Shown: positions 1 through 7,733, counted from the first letter of the stretch. The stretch: 11,072 bases of DNA from an uncultured Plesiomonas sp. (GCA_947071955.1 CAMTGL010000047.1:1-11072); one strand, 5' to 3'. The notes: generated by a model from the sequence alone, not told the origin. Numbers and translations are program-made.

Positions 1-514
1 GTGTCCAACTGTAGGTTTCTGCAGTGGTAACCTCTTTGGCCAAATCCAGACCACTTAATCCAGCAAAAGCACGGGCTTTTTCTAGCGCAAACTGGGCATC
101 AGGCTCTGCTCCGGCAATGATGCAGCCATTTTGAGCGCCTTTTTCACGCAGAATACGGGTTAGTTTACGGGTATCAATATCGGCGATGCCAACAACGTTG
201 TGGTGTTTGAGATATTCAGAGAGGGTGGCGGTACTGCGGAAATTACTGGCAACTAACGGTAAATCTCGAATCACTAAGCCTTGAGCATGTACATGAGGTG
301 ACTCTTCATCTTCAGGGTTAGTACCTACATTACCAATATGGGGATAAGTGAGAGTAACAATTTGGCGGGAATAAGAGGGGTCAGTCAGTATTTCTTGATA
401 TCCGGTCATCGAGGTATTAAAAACAACTTCCCCAACGGCAGACCCTTCTGCGCCAATGGCGGTACCTTTGAAGACTGTACCGTCTTCGAGAACTAATAGT
501 GCCGTCTTACTCAA
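1..514 (-). CDS. carA: Carbamoyl-phosphate synthase small (glutaminase) subunit, 3' part beyond window
   Basis: CarA hydrolyses glutamine and passes ammonia to CarB, which makes carbamoyl phosphate for arginine and pyrimidines in the cytoplasm. About 171 N-terminal codons are visible out of a usual ~380. They read almost continuously like E. coli CarA: ALLVLEDGT near the start, then GEVVFNTSMTGYQEILTDPS, DIDTRKLTR and LREKGAQNGCIIAG. The class I amidotransferase domain with the Cys-His-Glu triad lies outside the window. I place the start at TTG (512-514) because GGAGG sits 5 bases upstream and E. coli carA is known to start with UUG. An in-frame ATG at 524-526 would add four residues (MEVV) but overlaps that ribosome binding site and has no good one of its own. 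carB is expected downstream, off the left edge. Confidence 0.95.
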   Translation of the reverse strand, partial: MSKTALLVLEDGTVFKGTAIGAEGSAVGEVVFNTSMTGYQEILTDPSYSRQIVTLTYPHIGNVGTNPEDEESPHVHAQGLVIRDLPLVASNFRSTATLSEYLKHHNVVGIADIDTRKLTRILREKGAQNGCIIAGAEPDAQFALEKARAFAGLSGLDLAKEVTTAETYSWT

Positions 515-544
515 AACAACCTCCATGAATATTTAATCTCTTTT

Positions 545-584
545 GCCGAATTTTCATTCAAATCATACTGAACGATTTGCTACC
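545..584 (-). promoter_or_regulatory. carA proximal promoter (P2-like) with ARG boxes
   Basis: On the minus strand, positions 562-545 read TTTGAATGAAAATTCGGC, close to the 18-bp ArgR box consensus (TGAAT, four mostly A/T, ATTCA). A weaker second box, mainly the half site GTTCA, lies at 584-567. Between them is TATGAT (567-562), one base off a consensus -10, with only a poor -35 about 17 bases upstream. This matches the E. coli carAB P2 layout, where arginine-bound ArgR hexamers cover the promoter. The main box is visible; the pairing and its regulation are inferred from the known system. Confidence 0.65.
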
Positions 585-614
585 TAACATCAACTGTTAT
601 GGATTTTTGGCAAA

Positions 615-651
615 TTGCGCAAATTTTATAGATAGAGTGATAACCTGTCTA
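615..651 (-). promoter_or_regulatory. Candidate carA distal promoter (P1-like)
   Basis: On the minus strand TAGACA (651-646) and TATAAA (630-625) are separated by a short 15-base spacer. A start at the A at 615 or 616 would give a transcript beginning A(A)UUUGCC, about 60 bases upstream of the proximal start. E. coli carAB P1 lies a similar distance upstream of P2 and begins GUUUGC, where repeated U addition at high UTP lowers expression. The hexamers are seen; the start site and the UTP response are inferred. Confidence 0.4.
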
Positions 652-948
652 TAAAAATGATTAAAAAAACGCACTAAAACAGAGCAAAAAAAGATTAAAC
701 GCATTGGGGAAGCCAAAACAAGAACAAAAAAGCGAAAAACAACCGTTTGCTGGCAAAGATAATATTTACGCAATAAAAAAACCGCATGATAAATATCACA
801 CAAATTAATAAGAGAGATATAAGCGAAAAAAACCGCACTAAACCATACAAAACAGTCATCATGCGGAATTTATTATCATTAAGGCTTTTTTTAACAAGAT
901 AAATATCAACAAAAAGGTGTAATGGCCGACTCGATCACATCAGCACTG

Positions 949-1758
949 TTACAGCGCATGCAGGCCTAAAACATCTTTCATATCATATTGTGCAGGTAAC
1001 TGGTTATTCACCCACTGCGCAGCTTTCACTGCACCGTTGGCAAATGTCATACGGCTAGACGCTTTGTGTGAAATCTCAACACGCTCACCAATATCGGCAA
1101 ACATTACGGTATGATCACCGACAATATCGCCTGCCCGCACGGTCGAAAAACCGATAGTACCGGCTTCACGCTCACCTGTAATCCCCTCACGGGCATACAC
1201 CGCACACTGATCAAGATCACGGCCTAGTGCCTGCGCAATCACTTCGCCCATTGAGAGCGCAGTGCCTGATGGAGCATCAATCTTATGCCGATGGTGCGCT
1301 TCGATAATTTCAATATCAGTGTAATCGCCCATGATAGTGGCGGCTTTTTCAAGCAACTTGAAGACCACATTCACGCCCACACTGAAGTTCGAGGCAAACA
1401 CAATACCAATCTGCTGGGCAGCATCGGCGATCTCCTGTTTACCTGCGGCATCAAATCCGGTCGTGCCGATAACCATTTTTTTCTGATGCGCACGGCAAAA
1501 GGCCAAATGCGATAAGGTGGCCGCCGGTACGGTAAAATCAATTAAGACATCAAAATCATCGGCCACCGCAGCCAGTGAGTCACTCACTTTCACATCTAAT
1601 CGCCCAATACCGGCCAATTCACCGGCATCAGTGCCAACCAGACTTGAACCCGCGCGCTCAATGGCCGCGCCTAACATTACGCCTTGAGCTGACTGTACGG
1701 CCTGAATCAGCTGGCGACCCATACGCCCCCCAGCCCCTGCTACAGCAATTTTGATCAT
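949..1758 (-). CDS. dapB: 4-hydroxy-tetrahydrodipicolinate reductase
   Basis: DapB reduces 4-hydroxy-tetrahydrodipicolinate to tetrahydrodipicolinate with NAD(P)H in the diaminopimelate/lysine pathway, in the cytoplasm. The 269 residues match the usual ~270. The N-terminal Rossmann fold shows GAGGRMG (8-14), and GTTG lies at 98-101 and ASNFSVGVN at 122-130. The substrate-binding/catalytic stretch EAHHRHKIDAPSGTAL (153-168) carries His155, His156 and Lys159. ATG (1758) is preceded by AAGGGA at good spacing. It is separated from ispH by a terminator and from carA by 434 bases, so it is probably transcribed alone, though read-through into carA cannot be excluded. Adjacency to carA is common in gammaproteobacteria. 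Confidence 0.97.
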   Translation of the reverse strand: MIKIAVAGAGGRMGRQLIQAVQSAQGVMLGAAIERAGSSLVGTDAGELAGIGRLDVKVSDSLAAVADDFDVLIDFTVPAATLSHLAFCRAHQKKMVIGTTGFDAAGKQEIADAAQQIGIVFASNFSVGVNVVFKLLEKAATIMGDYTDIEIIEAHHRHKIDAPSGTALSMGEVIAQALGRDLDQCAVYAREGITGEREAGTIGFSTVRAGDIVGDHTVMFADIGERVEISHKASSRMTFANGAVKAAQWVNNQLPAQYDMKDVLGLHAL

Positions 1759-1789
1759 TGTTATCCCTTTTTAAATTGAATGCGGTTAC

Positions 1790-1803
1790 ACGCGTTAACG
1801 CGT
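1790..1803. promoter_or_regulatory. Perfect 14-bp palindrome upstream of dapB
   Basis: ACGCGTTAACGCGT is identical on both strands and lies 32-45 bases before the dapB ATG, downstream of the ispH terminator. Its place in the only possible dapB promoter region suggests an operator. I do not recognise it as the site of a known regulator, and I could not fix convincing -35/-10 hexamers around it. Confidence 0.4.
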
Positions 1804-1838
1804 TTTGAGTCTGTGATAAAACACTATTACTGATTTGT

Positions 1839-1872
1839 AAAAAAAGAGGAAGCATTACGCTTCCCCTTTTTT
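1839..1872 (-). terminator. Rho-independent terminator after ispH
   Basis: Read on the minus strand, GGGGAAGC (1866-1859), loop GTAAT and GCTTCCTC (1853-1846) form an 8-bp stem with one G-U pair, followed by seven T (1845-1839). It ends the fkpB-ispH transcript about 40 bases after the ispH stop. The A-tract on the other side could also let it work on the plus strand, with one A-C mismatch in that stem. Confidence 0.9.
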
Positions 1873-1909
1873 ATGTTCATGTTTACGTCTGTATGTTCAC
1901 GGTTGATAT

Positions 1910-2854
1910 TTAATCAATTTGCTGAACACGTAGCTCTTTAGGCACTTCAAAAATAATATTTTCTTCGCGCCCTGGGCTCTCTATCACGGCAAGACCACCG
2001 AGTTGCTGCAAACGATCAATCACCGCTTTTACCAAGACTTCCGGCGCTGAAGCGCCTGCAGTTAAGCCCACAGTGTTGACGCCTTGCAACCACTGCTCGT
2101 TAATATCTTCTGCGCCATCAATCAAATAAGCTGCTTTTCCTGAGCGATTAGCCAATTCAGCTAAACGGGTGGAGTTAGAGGAGTTTTTTGAACCTACCAC
2201 CAGCACGATATCCGCTTGCTCAGCCAGATCACGCACCGCCTCTTGGCGGTTGGTGGTGGCATAGCAGATATCATCTTTACGCGGCCCTTCAATCGCCGGA
2301 AAACGCTGGCGCAGTGCGTCAATAACCTCAGAGGTATCATCAATTGAGAGGGTTGTTTGTGTCATAAAACAGAGCTGCTGAGGATTTTTCACCACCAGTT
2401 TTGCTACATCAGCCGGAGACTCCACCAAATACATGCCACCCTGAGCACTATTATATTGGCCCATCGTGCCTTCTACTTCTGGATGACCGGCATGACCGAT
2501 TAATATTGCCTCAACGCCTTTCCGGCTTGCCCGTGCCACTTCCATATGCACTTTAGTAACTAACGGGCAAGTCGCGTCAAAGACGGTTAGCTCACGTGAC
2601 TTGGCTTCAGCACGCACGGCTTGTGATACACCATGTGCTGAAAAAATCACGATACAGCCATCGGGAACTTCATGCAGCTCTTCGACAAACACCGCACCAC
2701 GGTTACGTAATTGTTCAACCACGTAACGGTTGTGCACCACTTCATGCCGCACATAAATCGGTGCGCCATACAATTCCAGTGCACGATCAACAATACTGAT
2801 GGCGCGATCAACGCCGGCACAAAAACCACGGGGGTTGGCTAACAGAATCTGCAT
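1910..2854 (-). CDS. ispH: 4-hydroxy-3-methylbut-2-enyl diphosphate reductase
   Basis: IspH (LytB) is the last enzyme of the MEP pathway. It converts HMBPP to IPP and DMAPP using a [4Fe-4S] cluster, supplying undecaprenyl phosphate and ubiquinone. At 314 residues it is full length. The three cluster cysteines are present: Cys12 in RGFCAGV, Cys96 in DATCPLVTKVH and Cys197 in ICYATTNRQ. Substrate and proton-relay residues are also in place: His41, His74, His124, Glu126 (HAGHPEVEG), Thr167, Ser225 and Asn227 (GSKNSSNS), and Ser269. It starts 11 bases after the fkpB stop and has a modest AGAGA ribosome binding site, so it is probably co-transcribed with fkpB. A terminator follows. Confidence 0.98.
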   Translation of the reverse strand: MQILLANPRGFCAGVDRAISIVDRALELYGAPIYVRHEVVHNRYVVEQLRNRGAVFVEELHEVPDGCIVIFSAHGVSQAVRAEAKSRELTVFDATCPLVTKVHMEVARASRKGVEAILIGHAGHPEVEGTMGQYNSAQGGMYLVESPADVAKLVVKNPQQLCFMTQTTLSIDDTSEVIDALRQRFPAIEGPRKDDICYATTNRQEAVRDLAEQADIVLVVGSKNSSNSTRLAELANRSGKAAYLIDGAEDINEQWLQGVNTVGLTAGASAPEVLVKAVIDRLQQLGGLAVIESPGREENIIFEVPKELRVQQID

Positions 2855-2865
2855 GATGTTATCTC

Positions 2866-3315
2866 TTACTCGTTTTCAGGATCCAGCGCCATGATCTCAA
2901 TATCAAAGGTCACAGCCTGCCCAGCCAGCGGGTGGTTAAAATCAATGGTGACCGAATCACCGGCAATCGCCCGAACAATACCGGGGATCTCTTGGCCATC
3001 AGGCTGAGAAAACAGCATGATCATACCGGTTTCCAGCTCAGTCTCTGCCGCAAAACGGCTTCGTTCAAAGTGATGCATGTTATCCGGATTTGACAACCCA
3101 AATGCCTGTTCAGGCGTGAGGGTAAAGCGCTTTTTATCGCCAACCGATAAACCAAGCAGTTCAGCCTCAAGAGCAGGAGAGAGGCTTTGATCGCCAAAGC
3201 AAAACAGAGCCGGTTTATTCTCAACGCGAGTTGAGTCAGCAGCACTGCCATCACTAAGCAGCAGATCAAAGTGGACCAGAACGCGGCTGTCAGCCTGAAT
3301 GTGCGGGGTCAGCAT
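2866..3315 (-). CDS. fkpB: FKBP-type peptidyl-prolyl isomerase FkpB (SlpA)
   Basis: FkpB is a small cytoplasmic prolyl isomerase/chaperone of the SlyD-like FKBP group. From the chosen ATG at 3315 the protein is 149 residues, the same length as E. coli FkpB. The FKBP core is RVLVHFDLLLSDG (11-23), GDQSLSPALE (41-50) and LGLSVGDKK (54-62). The insert-in-flap chaperone segment spans about 72-120, and DFNHPLAGQ (125-133) closes the fold. There is no His-rich metal tail as in SlyD. The frame stays open 11 codons further (to 3348), but AAAGGA sits just upstream of the 3315 ATG and family length agrees. It lies between lspA and ispH, as in E. coli, with a terminator separating it from lspA. Confidence 0.95.
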   Translation of the reverse strand: MLTPHIQADSRVLVHFDLLLSDGSAADSTRVENKPALFCFGDQSLSPALEAELLGLSVGDKKRFTLTPEQAFGLSNPDNMHHFERSRFAAETELETGMIMLFSQPDGQEIPGIVRAIAGDSVTIDFNHPLAGQAVTFDIEIMALDPENE

Positions 3316-3353
3316 ACATATCCTTTTTGTAAGCTTAAAAGTCGGCAATTGTG

Positions 3354-3378
3354 TTTTTCATTCAGTTTCAATGAAAAA
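3354..3378. repeat. 9-bp inverted repeat overlapping the lspA terminator T-tract
   Basis: TTTTTCATT (3354-3362) and AATGAAAAA (3370-3378) are perfect reverse complements around a 7-base loop. The arm at 3370-3378 includes most of the T-tract of the adjacent terminator when read on the minus strand. In a read-through RNA this would fold as a second hairpin just upstream of fkpB. Confidence 0.5.
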
Positions 3379-3403
3379 ACAGGCTGGCAACTGCCAGCCT
3401 GTT
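3374..3403 (-). terminator. Rho-independent terminator between lspA and fkpB
   Basis: On the minus strand ACAGGCTGGC (3402-3393), loop AGTT and GCCAGCCTGT (3388-3379) form a perfect GC-rich 10-bp stem running into six T (3379-3374). It lies 40 bases after the lspA stop. It would end or attenuate the murJ-ribF-ileS-lspA transcript before fkpB-ispH. Confidence 0.9.
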
Positions 3404-3442
3404 GATTGTAACGCAGTGACGCTGTTAAACCGGAGACTATCG

Positions 3443-3949
3443 TCAGGATTTATGCGCTTGGGTCTTTTCTGACGGCGCTAAAAAACCGTCTAAAACCACC
3501 AGCCCAGCACCAAGACAAATGGCAATATCGGCAATGTTAAATGCTGGCCAGTGTGATGTTCCGATATAAAAATCGAGAAAATCGATCACATAGCCGTGCA
3601 CTAACCGGTCAAACAGATTCCCCAGCGCACCGCCGATAATCAGCGCATAAGCGAAATTGGGTAACCGGTGATCGGCTGGTGTTTTGTACATCCACACCAT
3701 CAGTGAGGCTGTCACCAATAAAGCAATGCCCGCAAAAAACCAACGTTGCCAACCACTGTGTTCGGCTAAAAAGCTGAATGCAGCGCCCGGATTGTGCACA
3801 TAAGTGAGGTTGAAAAACGGCAAAACTTTCACAGATTCGTACAGTGTAAAACTGTCCATCACCCAAAGTTTAGTGCCGATATCAACTGCAAAAATCAGGG
3901 CGGCCAGCCATAGCCAGCGCAGCCCTGTAGACAATAGTGGTTTACTCAT
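3443..3949 (-). CDS. lspA: Lipoprotein signal peptidase (signal peptidase II)
   Basis: LspA is an inner-membrane aspartyl protease that cleaves the signal peptide of diacylglyceryl prolipoproteins. At 168 residues it has the usual length. Hydrophobic segments lie near 10-30, 68-88, 98-112 and 138-157, fitting the four-helix topology. Conserved motifs are VHNPGAAFS (51-59), GGALGNLFDRL (106-116), YVIDFLDFY (120-128) and FNIADIAIC (137-145). The catalytic aspartates are Asp123 and Asp141. The start codon overlaps the ileS stop by one base (TAATG), indicating translational coupling. The ileS-lspA pairing is widely conserved. A strong terminator follows. Confidence 0.97.
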   Translation of the reverse strand: MSKPLLSTGLRWLWLAALIFAVDIGTKLWVMDSFTLYESVKVLPFFNLTYVHNPGAAFSFLAEHSGWQRWFFAGIALLVTASLMVWMYKTPADHRLPNFAYALIIGGALGNLFDRLVHGYVIDFLDFYIGTSHWPAFNIADIAICLGAGLVVLDGFLAPSEKTQAHKS

Positions 3950-6759
3950 TAAGCAAACTTACGTGTTTCACCGTTTCCGGCGATATTAGTTACACAACGA
4001 CCACACAGTGTCGGGTGTTCAGCAACTGAACCGATGTCGGCAGCATAGTGCCAGCAACGCGGACATTTTGCATTTGCTGAACGGATCAGTGTAATGGCCA
4101 ACCCTTTGCTATCAGTTGCCACGGCATCAGCAGGCGCTGAACTCAATGGTGCAACAACCGCTTTTGACGTTAACAGAACAAAACGCAGCTCATCACTTAA
4201 GGCAAGCAGCTTGTTGCTCAGCGCGTCATCTGCGTACAAGGTCACTTCAGCTTCCAATGCACCACCGACTTTCTTGTCGTTACGTGCTTGCTCAATCACT
4301 TTATTCACATCACCGCGAACTTTCAGTAATTCAGCCCAGTAAGCATCGTTCATCTCTTCGCCTTCGGCTAAACCGAACAGACCCTGATACCACTCTTCCG
4401 TGAACACAAATTCAGAACGCTCGCCTGGCAAAAAGTTCCAGATCTCATCAGCAGTAAATGACATGATCGGCGCCATCCAGCGAACTAATGCTTCGGCAAT
4501 GTGATACAGCGCAGTTTGACAGCTACGGCGGGCAATGCCGTCGGTCTTCGCGGTGTACTGACGATCTTTGATGATATCCAGATAGAATGAACCCATCTCA
4601 ACCGAGCAGAACTGCATGAGACGCTGAACCACCATGTGGAAATCATACGCTTCATACGCTTGCATGATCTCTGCTTGCGCCGCTTGCGCACGGCCAACTG
4701 CCCAACGGTCAAGTACGACCATATCTTCTGGTTGCACGCTGTGCAGCTTAGGATCAAAACCGTTCAGGTTCGCTAGCAGGAAACGGGCCGTATTACGGAT
4801 ACGACGGTACGCGTCCGCAGAACGCTTGAGGATCTCATCGGACACAGCCATTTCAGCGGTATAATCTGTAGAGGCTACCCACAGACGTAGAATATCACCA
4901 CCGAGTTTGTTCATCACATCTTGTGGGCTAACTACGTTGCCGACGGATTTCGACATTTTGCGGCCCTGACCATCCACGGTAAAACCGTGGGTCAGCACTT
5001 CGCGGTATGGCGCTGTGCCTTTCATCGCAGTGGAGATCATCAATGATGACATGAACCAGCCACGGTGTTGATCCGATCCTTCCAGATACAGATCCGGTGT
5101 ATGGCCGTTGAACTCAGGGCGAGCATCAACCACAGACGAATGTGTTGAGCCGGAGTCAAACCAGACATCAAGGGTATCTGGCACTTTGACGTAATCGGCA
5201 GCATCTGCACCCAAAATTTCACTTGGGTCAAGATCCCACCACGCCTGAATACCTTTCTCCGCCACGCGCTTAGCAACCTCTTCCATCAGCTCAACAGAGC
5301 GTGGATGCAGCACTTCGGTATCTTTGTGTACGAACAGCGCCAAAGGTACGCCCCACGTACGCTGACGTGAGATACACCAGTCTGGACGGTTGGCCACCAT
5401 CGTTTCAATGCGCGCCTGACCCCAATCAGGGATCCACTTAACGTCTTTAATTTCGCCCAGCGCCTTTTGACGCAGACCCGCTTGTTCCATGCTGATAAAC
5501 CACTGTGGCGTTGCACGGAAAATGATCGGGGTTTTATGACGCCAGCAGTGTGGATAGCTGTGCAGGAACTTTTCAAAATGCAGCAATGCGCCACGCTCAC
5601 GCAGAACATCAAGCACGGCATCATTGGCTTTAAACACTGACTGACCGGCAAACAGCGGCGTTTCTGGCAGATACGTACCATCAGGCGCAACCGGATTAGC
5701 CACTTCCAGATGGTATTTTTGTCCGACAACGAAGTCTTCCTGACCATGCCCAGGGGCGGTATGTACCGCACCGGTACCAGCATCAGTGGTGACGTGCTCA
5801 CCTAAAATAATTGGCACATCAAAATCATAGAACGGGTGCTTAACGCGCAATAGCTCTAAATCTGCACCAACACAGGTAGCCAGTACAGTTGAGTCGGTAA
5901 TACCGGCGCGCTGTAGAACGCTTTCCGCCAGAGCGCTAGCCAGAATCAGACGCTCATCACCCGCCTGAATCAGCTGATATTCAAGGTCGGCATTGAGTGC
6001 AACAGCACGGTTGGCCGGCAGTGTCCACGGGGTGGTTGTCCAGATAACCACGGAGATGGTGCCATTACCTGCTTGCGTGCCGAATTTTGCCAGTACCGCA
6101 GCTTCATCAACGGCATGAAAACGTACGTCAATTGACGGTGACGTTTTGTCGTAATACTCAACTTCCGCTTCTGCCAGTGCCGAACGACACTCTGTACACC
6201 AGTGTACTGGCTTCGCGCCTTTGTGCAGGTGTCCATTACCGACAATTTTTGCCATTGAGCGGATGATATTCGCTTCGGTTGCAAAATCCATTGTCAGGTA
6301 AGGGTGATCCCAGTCGCCCAACACGCCTAAACGCATAAAGTCTTTTTTCTGGCCAGCAACTTGCTCGACAGCATAATCACGGCATGCCTGACGGAACTCT
6401 GCTGCCGTGACTTTCTCACCCGGTTTACCGACCAGTTGTTCTACTTTTAGCTCGATCGGTAAGCCGTGGCAATCCCAGCCCGGAATATACGGCGAGTCAA
6501 AACCTGACAGACCTTTAGACTTAATAATAATGTCTTTAAGGATCTTGTTTACTGAGTGACCAATGTGAATGTTACCGTTAGCGTACGGTGGGCCATCATG
6601 CAGGATGAAGGATTTTTTGCCCTTCTTCGCCTGACGAATTGCACCATACAGATTGTTGTCATACCAACGCTGCAACATACCAGGTTCGCGTTTGGCTAAA
6701 TCGCCACGCATCGGAAACCCTGTATCCGGAAGGTTCAAAGGGTATTTATTGTCACTCAT
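3949..6759 (-). CDS. ileS: Isoleucyl-tRNA synthetase
   Basis: IleS is a class I synthetase that charges tRNA-Ile and hydrolyses mischarged Val-tRNA-Ile. From the chosen ATG at 6759 it is 936 residues (E. coli 938), beginning MSDNKYPLNLPDTGFPMRGD like its E. coli counterpart. The frame extends nine codons further to a TTG at 6786, but that extension is not family-like. Visible motifs are HIGH (65-68, in PPYANGNIHIGH), the threonine-rich editing stretch TTTPWTLPAN (241-250), the editing-site residues His333 and Asp342 in GTGAVHTAPGHG...ED, and KMSKS (601-605). C-terminal zinc cysteines are at 899, 902, 919 and 922. It follows ribF by 35 bases and overlaps lspA by one base. The ribosome binding site (GAG) is weak. 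Confidence 0.98.
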   Translation of the reverse strand: MSDNKYPLNLPDTGFPMRGDLAKREPGMLQRWYDNNLYGAIRQAKKGKKSFILHDGPPYANGNIHIGHSVNKILKDIIIKSKGLSGFDSPYIPGWDCHGLPIELKVEQLVGKPGEKVTAAEFRQACRDYAVEQVAGQKKDFMRLGVLGDWDHPYLTMDFATEANIIRSMAKIVGNGHLHKGAKPVHWCTECRSALAEAEVEYYDKTSPSIDVRFHAVDEAAVLAKFGTQAGNGTISVVIWTTTPWTLPANRAVALNADLEYQLIQAGDERLILASALAESVLQRAGITDSTVLATCVGADLELLRVKHPFYDFDVPIILGEHVTTDAGTGAVHTAPGHGQEDFVVGQKYHLEVANPVAPDGTYLPETPLFAGQSVFKANDAVLDVLRERGALLHFEKFLHSYPHCWRHKTPIIFRATPQWFISMEQAGLRQKALGEIKDVKWIPDWGQARIETMVANRPDWCISRQRTWGVPLALFVHKDTEVLHPRSVELMEEVAKRVAEKGIQAWWDLDPSEILGADAADYVKVPDTLDVWFDSGSTHSSVVDARPEFNGHTPDLYLEGSDQHRGWFMSSLMISTAMKGTAPYREVLTHGFTVDGQGRKMSKSVGNVVSPQDVMNKLGGDILRLWVASTDYTAEMAVSDEILKRSADAYRRIRNTARFLLANLNGFDPKLHSVQPEDMVVLDRWAVGRAQAAQAEIMQAYEAYDFHMVVQRLMQFCSVEMGSFYLDIIKDRQYTAKTDGIARRSCQTALYHIAEALVRWMAPIMSFTADEIWNFLPGERSEFVFTEEWYQGLFGLAEGEEMNDAYWAELLKVRGDVNKVIEQARNDKKVGGALEAEVTLYADDALSNKLLALSDELRFVLLTSKAVVAPLSSAPADAVATDSKGLAITLIRSANAKCPRCWHYAADIGSVAEHPTLCGRCVTNIAGNGETRKFA

Positions 6760-6794
6760 TGATTCTCGATTCCGTATTTTCGGCAAAAAGAAAG

Positions 6795-7733
6795 TTAGAT
6801 CCCGATCGGCAGCTGGAAGTAGCGGCGAGCGGTATTCGCATCCTGTGCAATCTGCGCAGTCAGAGCGTCAAATGAAGCAAAACGCATCTCAGGGCGAATT
6901 TTTTCCCGCAGCACCACTTCGAGCTGACGACCGTAAAGATTCAGATTAACATCAAATAGATGGACTTCAAGCTGTTGACGCACGCCATCAACCGTTGGCC
7001 GTGTGCCAATATTTGCTACACCAGGCAGAGGTTGCGCCCCCAGCCCAAGGACTTCAACTGCATAAACACCATTGACCGGTGCTACACGGCGTTTTAACGG
7101 GATATTCGCCGTCGGAAAACCAATGGTTCTCCCGAGTTTTTTCCCATGTGAAACACGACCACTGATACTGTAAGGGCGACCAAGCAGACGCTCTGCCAGC
7201 GCCAAATCATCATGGTGCAGAGCCTGACGAATTGCGGTACTGCTAACGCGCTGTTCACCCACACAATAGCTGTGGCTATTAACAACTTCAAATCCGTACT
7301 GGCTACCGGCCTCTTGCAGCATGGCATAATCACCCTGACGCGCCGCGCCAAAACGAAAATCATCACCCACGCCTAAAAAAGCCACACCCAATTTATCCAC
7401 CAATAAGTGCTGGATAAATGCGTGAGCACTCATTTGCGCAAAATGGTGATTAAAGCTAACACAGAGCAACCTATCAACCCCAGCACGGGCAAGGTGCACA
7501 TATTTATCGCGCAAGCGCATTAAACGTGCGGGTGCGAGTTCCGGTGTAAACAGCTCTTGCGGCTGAGGTTCAAACACCATAACCGTTAACGGTAAATTCA
7601 GTGCGAACGCTTTGGCTTTTACTTGTTGCAAAACTGCCTGATGACCTAGGTGTACGCCATCAAAGTTACCAATAGTTAACACACAGCCATGATGCTGAGG
7701 TTTAATATTCTGGATACCACGTATCAGCTCCAT
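6795..7733 (-). CDS. ribF: Bifunctional riboflavin kinase / FAD synthetase
   Basis: RibF phosphorylates riboflavin to FMN and adenylates FMN to FAD. The 312 residues match E. coli (313). The N-terminal adenylyltransferase domain has GNFDGVHLGH (22-31, the HxGH-type nucleotide motif), FEPQP (54-58), GVGDDFRFG (121-129) and SSTAIRQ (164-170). The C-terminal flavokinase domain has GRTIGFPTAN (201-210), GVYAVEV (222-228) and GVANIGTRPTV (238-248). ATG at 7733 gives the E. coli-like start MELIRGIQN. AGGGT lies about 10 bases upstream and could pair with ACCC just before the ATG. It sits 76 bases after murJ, with its own promoter in the gap, and leads into ileS-lspA. Confidence 0.97.
   Translation of the reverse strand: MELIRGIQNIKPQHHGCVLTIGNFDGVHLGHQAVLQQVKAKAFALNLPLTVMVFEPQPQELFTPELAPARLMRLRDKYVHLARAGVDRLLCVSFNHHFAQMSAHAFIQHLLVDKLGVAFLGVGDDFRFGAARQGDYAMLQEAGSQYGFEVVNSHSYCVGEQRVSSTAIRQALHHDDLALAERLLGRPYSISGRVSHGKKLGRTIGFPTANIPLKRRVAPVNGVYAVEVLGLGAQPLPGVANIGTRPTVDGVRQQLEVHLFDVNLNLYGRQLEVVLREKIRPEMRFASFDALTAQIAQDANTARRYFQLPIGI

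Larger units (their letters stand above)
515..948. other. Long AT-rich carA control region between dapB and carA
   Basis: This 434-base stretch has no convincing gene. An F-rich frame on the minus strand (597-803) is only a reading of T-tracts. Its carA-proximal part carries the two promoters described separately. Further upstream it holds three copies of a run of seven A followed by (C)CGCA (663-676, 775-787, 826-840, plus-strand reading) and a 9-bp inverted repeat CCGCATGAT/ATCATGCGG (782-790 and 858-866). There is also a CRP-like site, minus-strand TGTGA-N6-TCATG (800-785). E. coli carAB P1 needs several hundred bases of upstream DNA for IHF, PepA, PurR and RutR, so a long control region is expected. 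No clean terminator is seen just after dapB. Confidence 0.5.

Noticed and set aside
725..750. PurR-like box near AGCAAACGGTT on the minus strand
   Set aside because: Only about 10 of 16 consensus positions match, so it was not listed as a site although PurR control of carA is known in E. coli.
597..803. 68-residue frame on the minus strand upstream of carA
   Set aside because: Its Phe/Leu-rich sequence is a reading of T-tracts; it has no ribosome binding site or family resemblance and overlaps the carA promoter region.
1872..1899. Direct repeat TATGTTCA with a 20-base period between ispH and its terminator
   Set aside because: Only two 8-base copies; chance is likely and no function is suggested.
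6760..6786. Upstream TTG start for ileS adding nine residues
   Set aside because: The added residues are not family-like, and the ATG at 6759 gives the standard MSDxK start.
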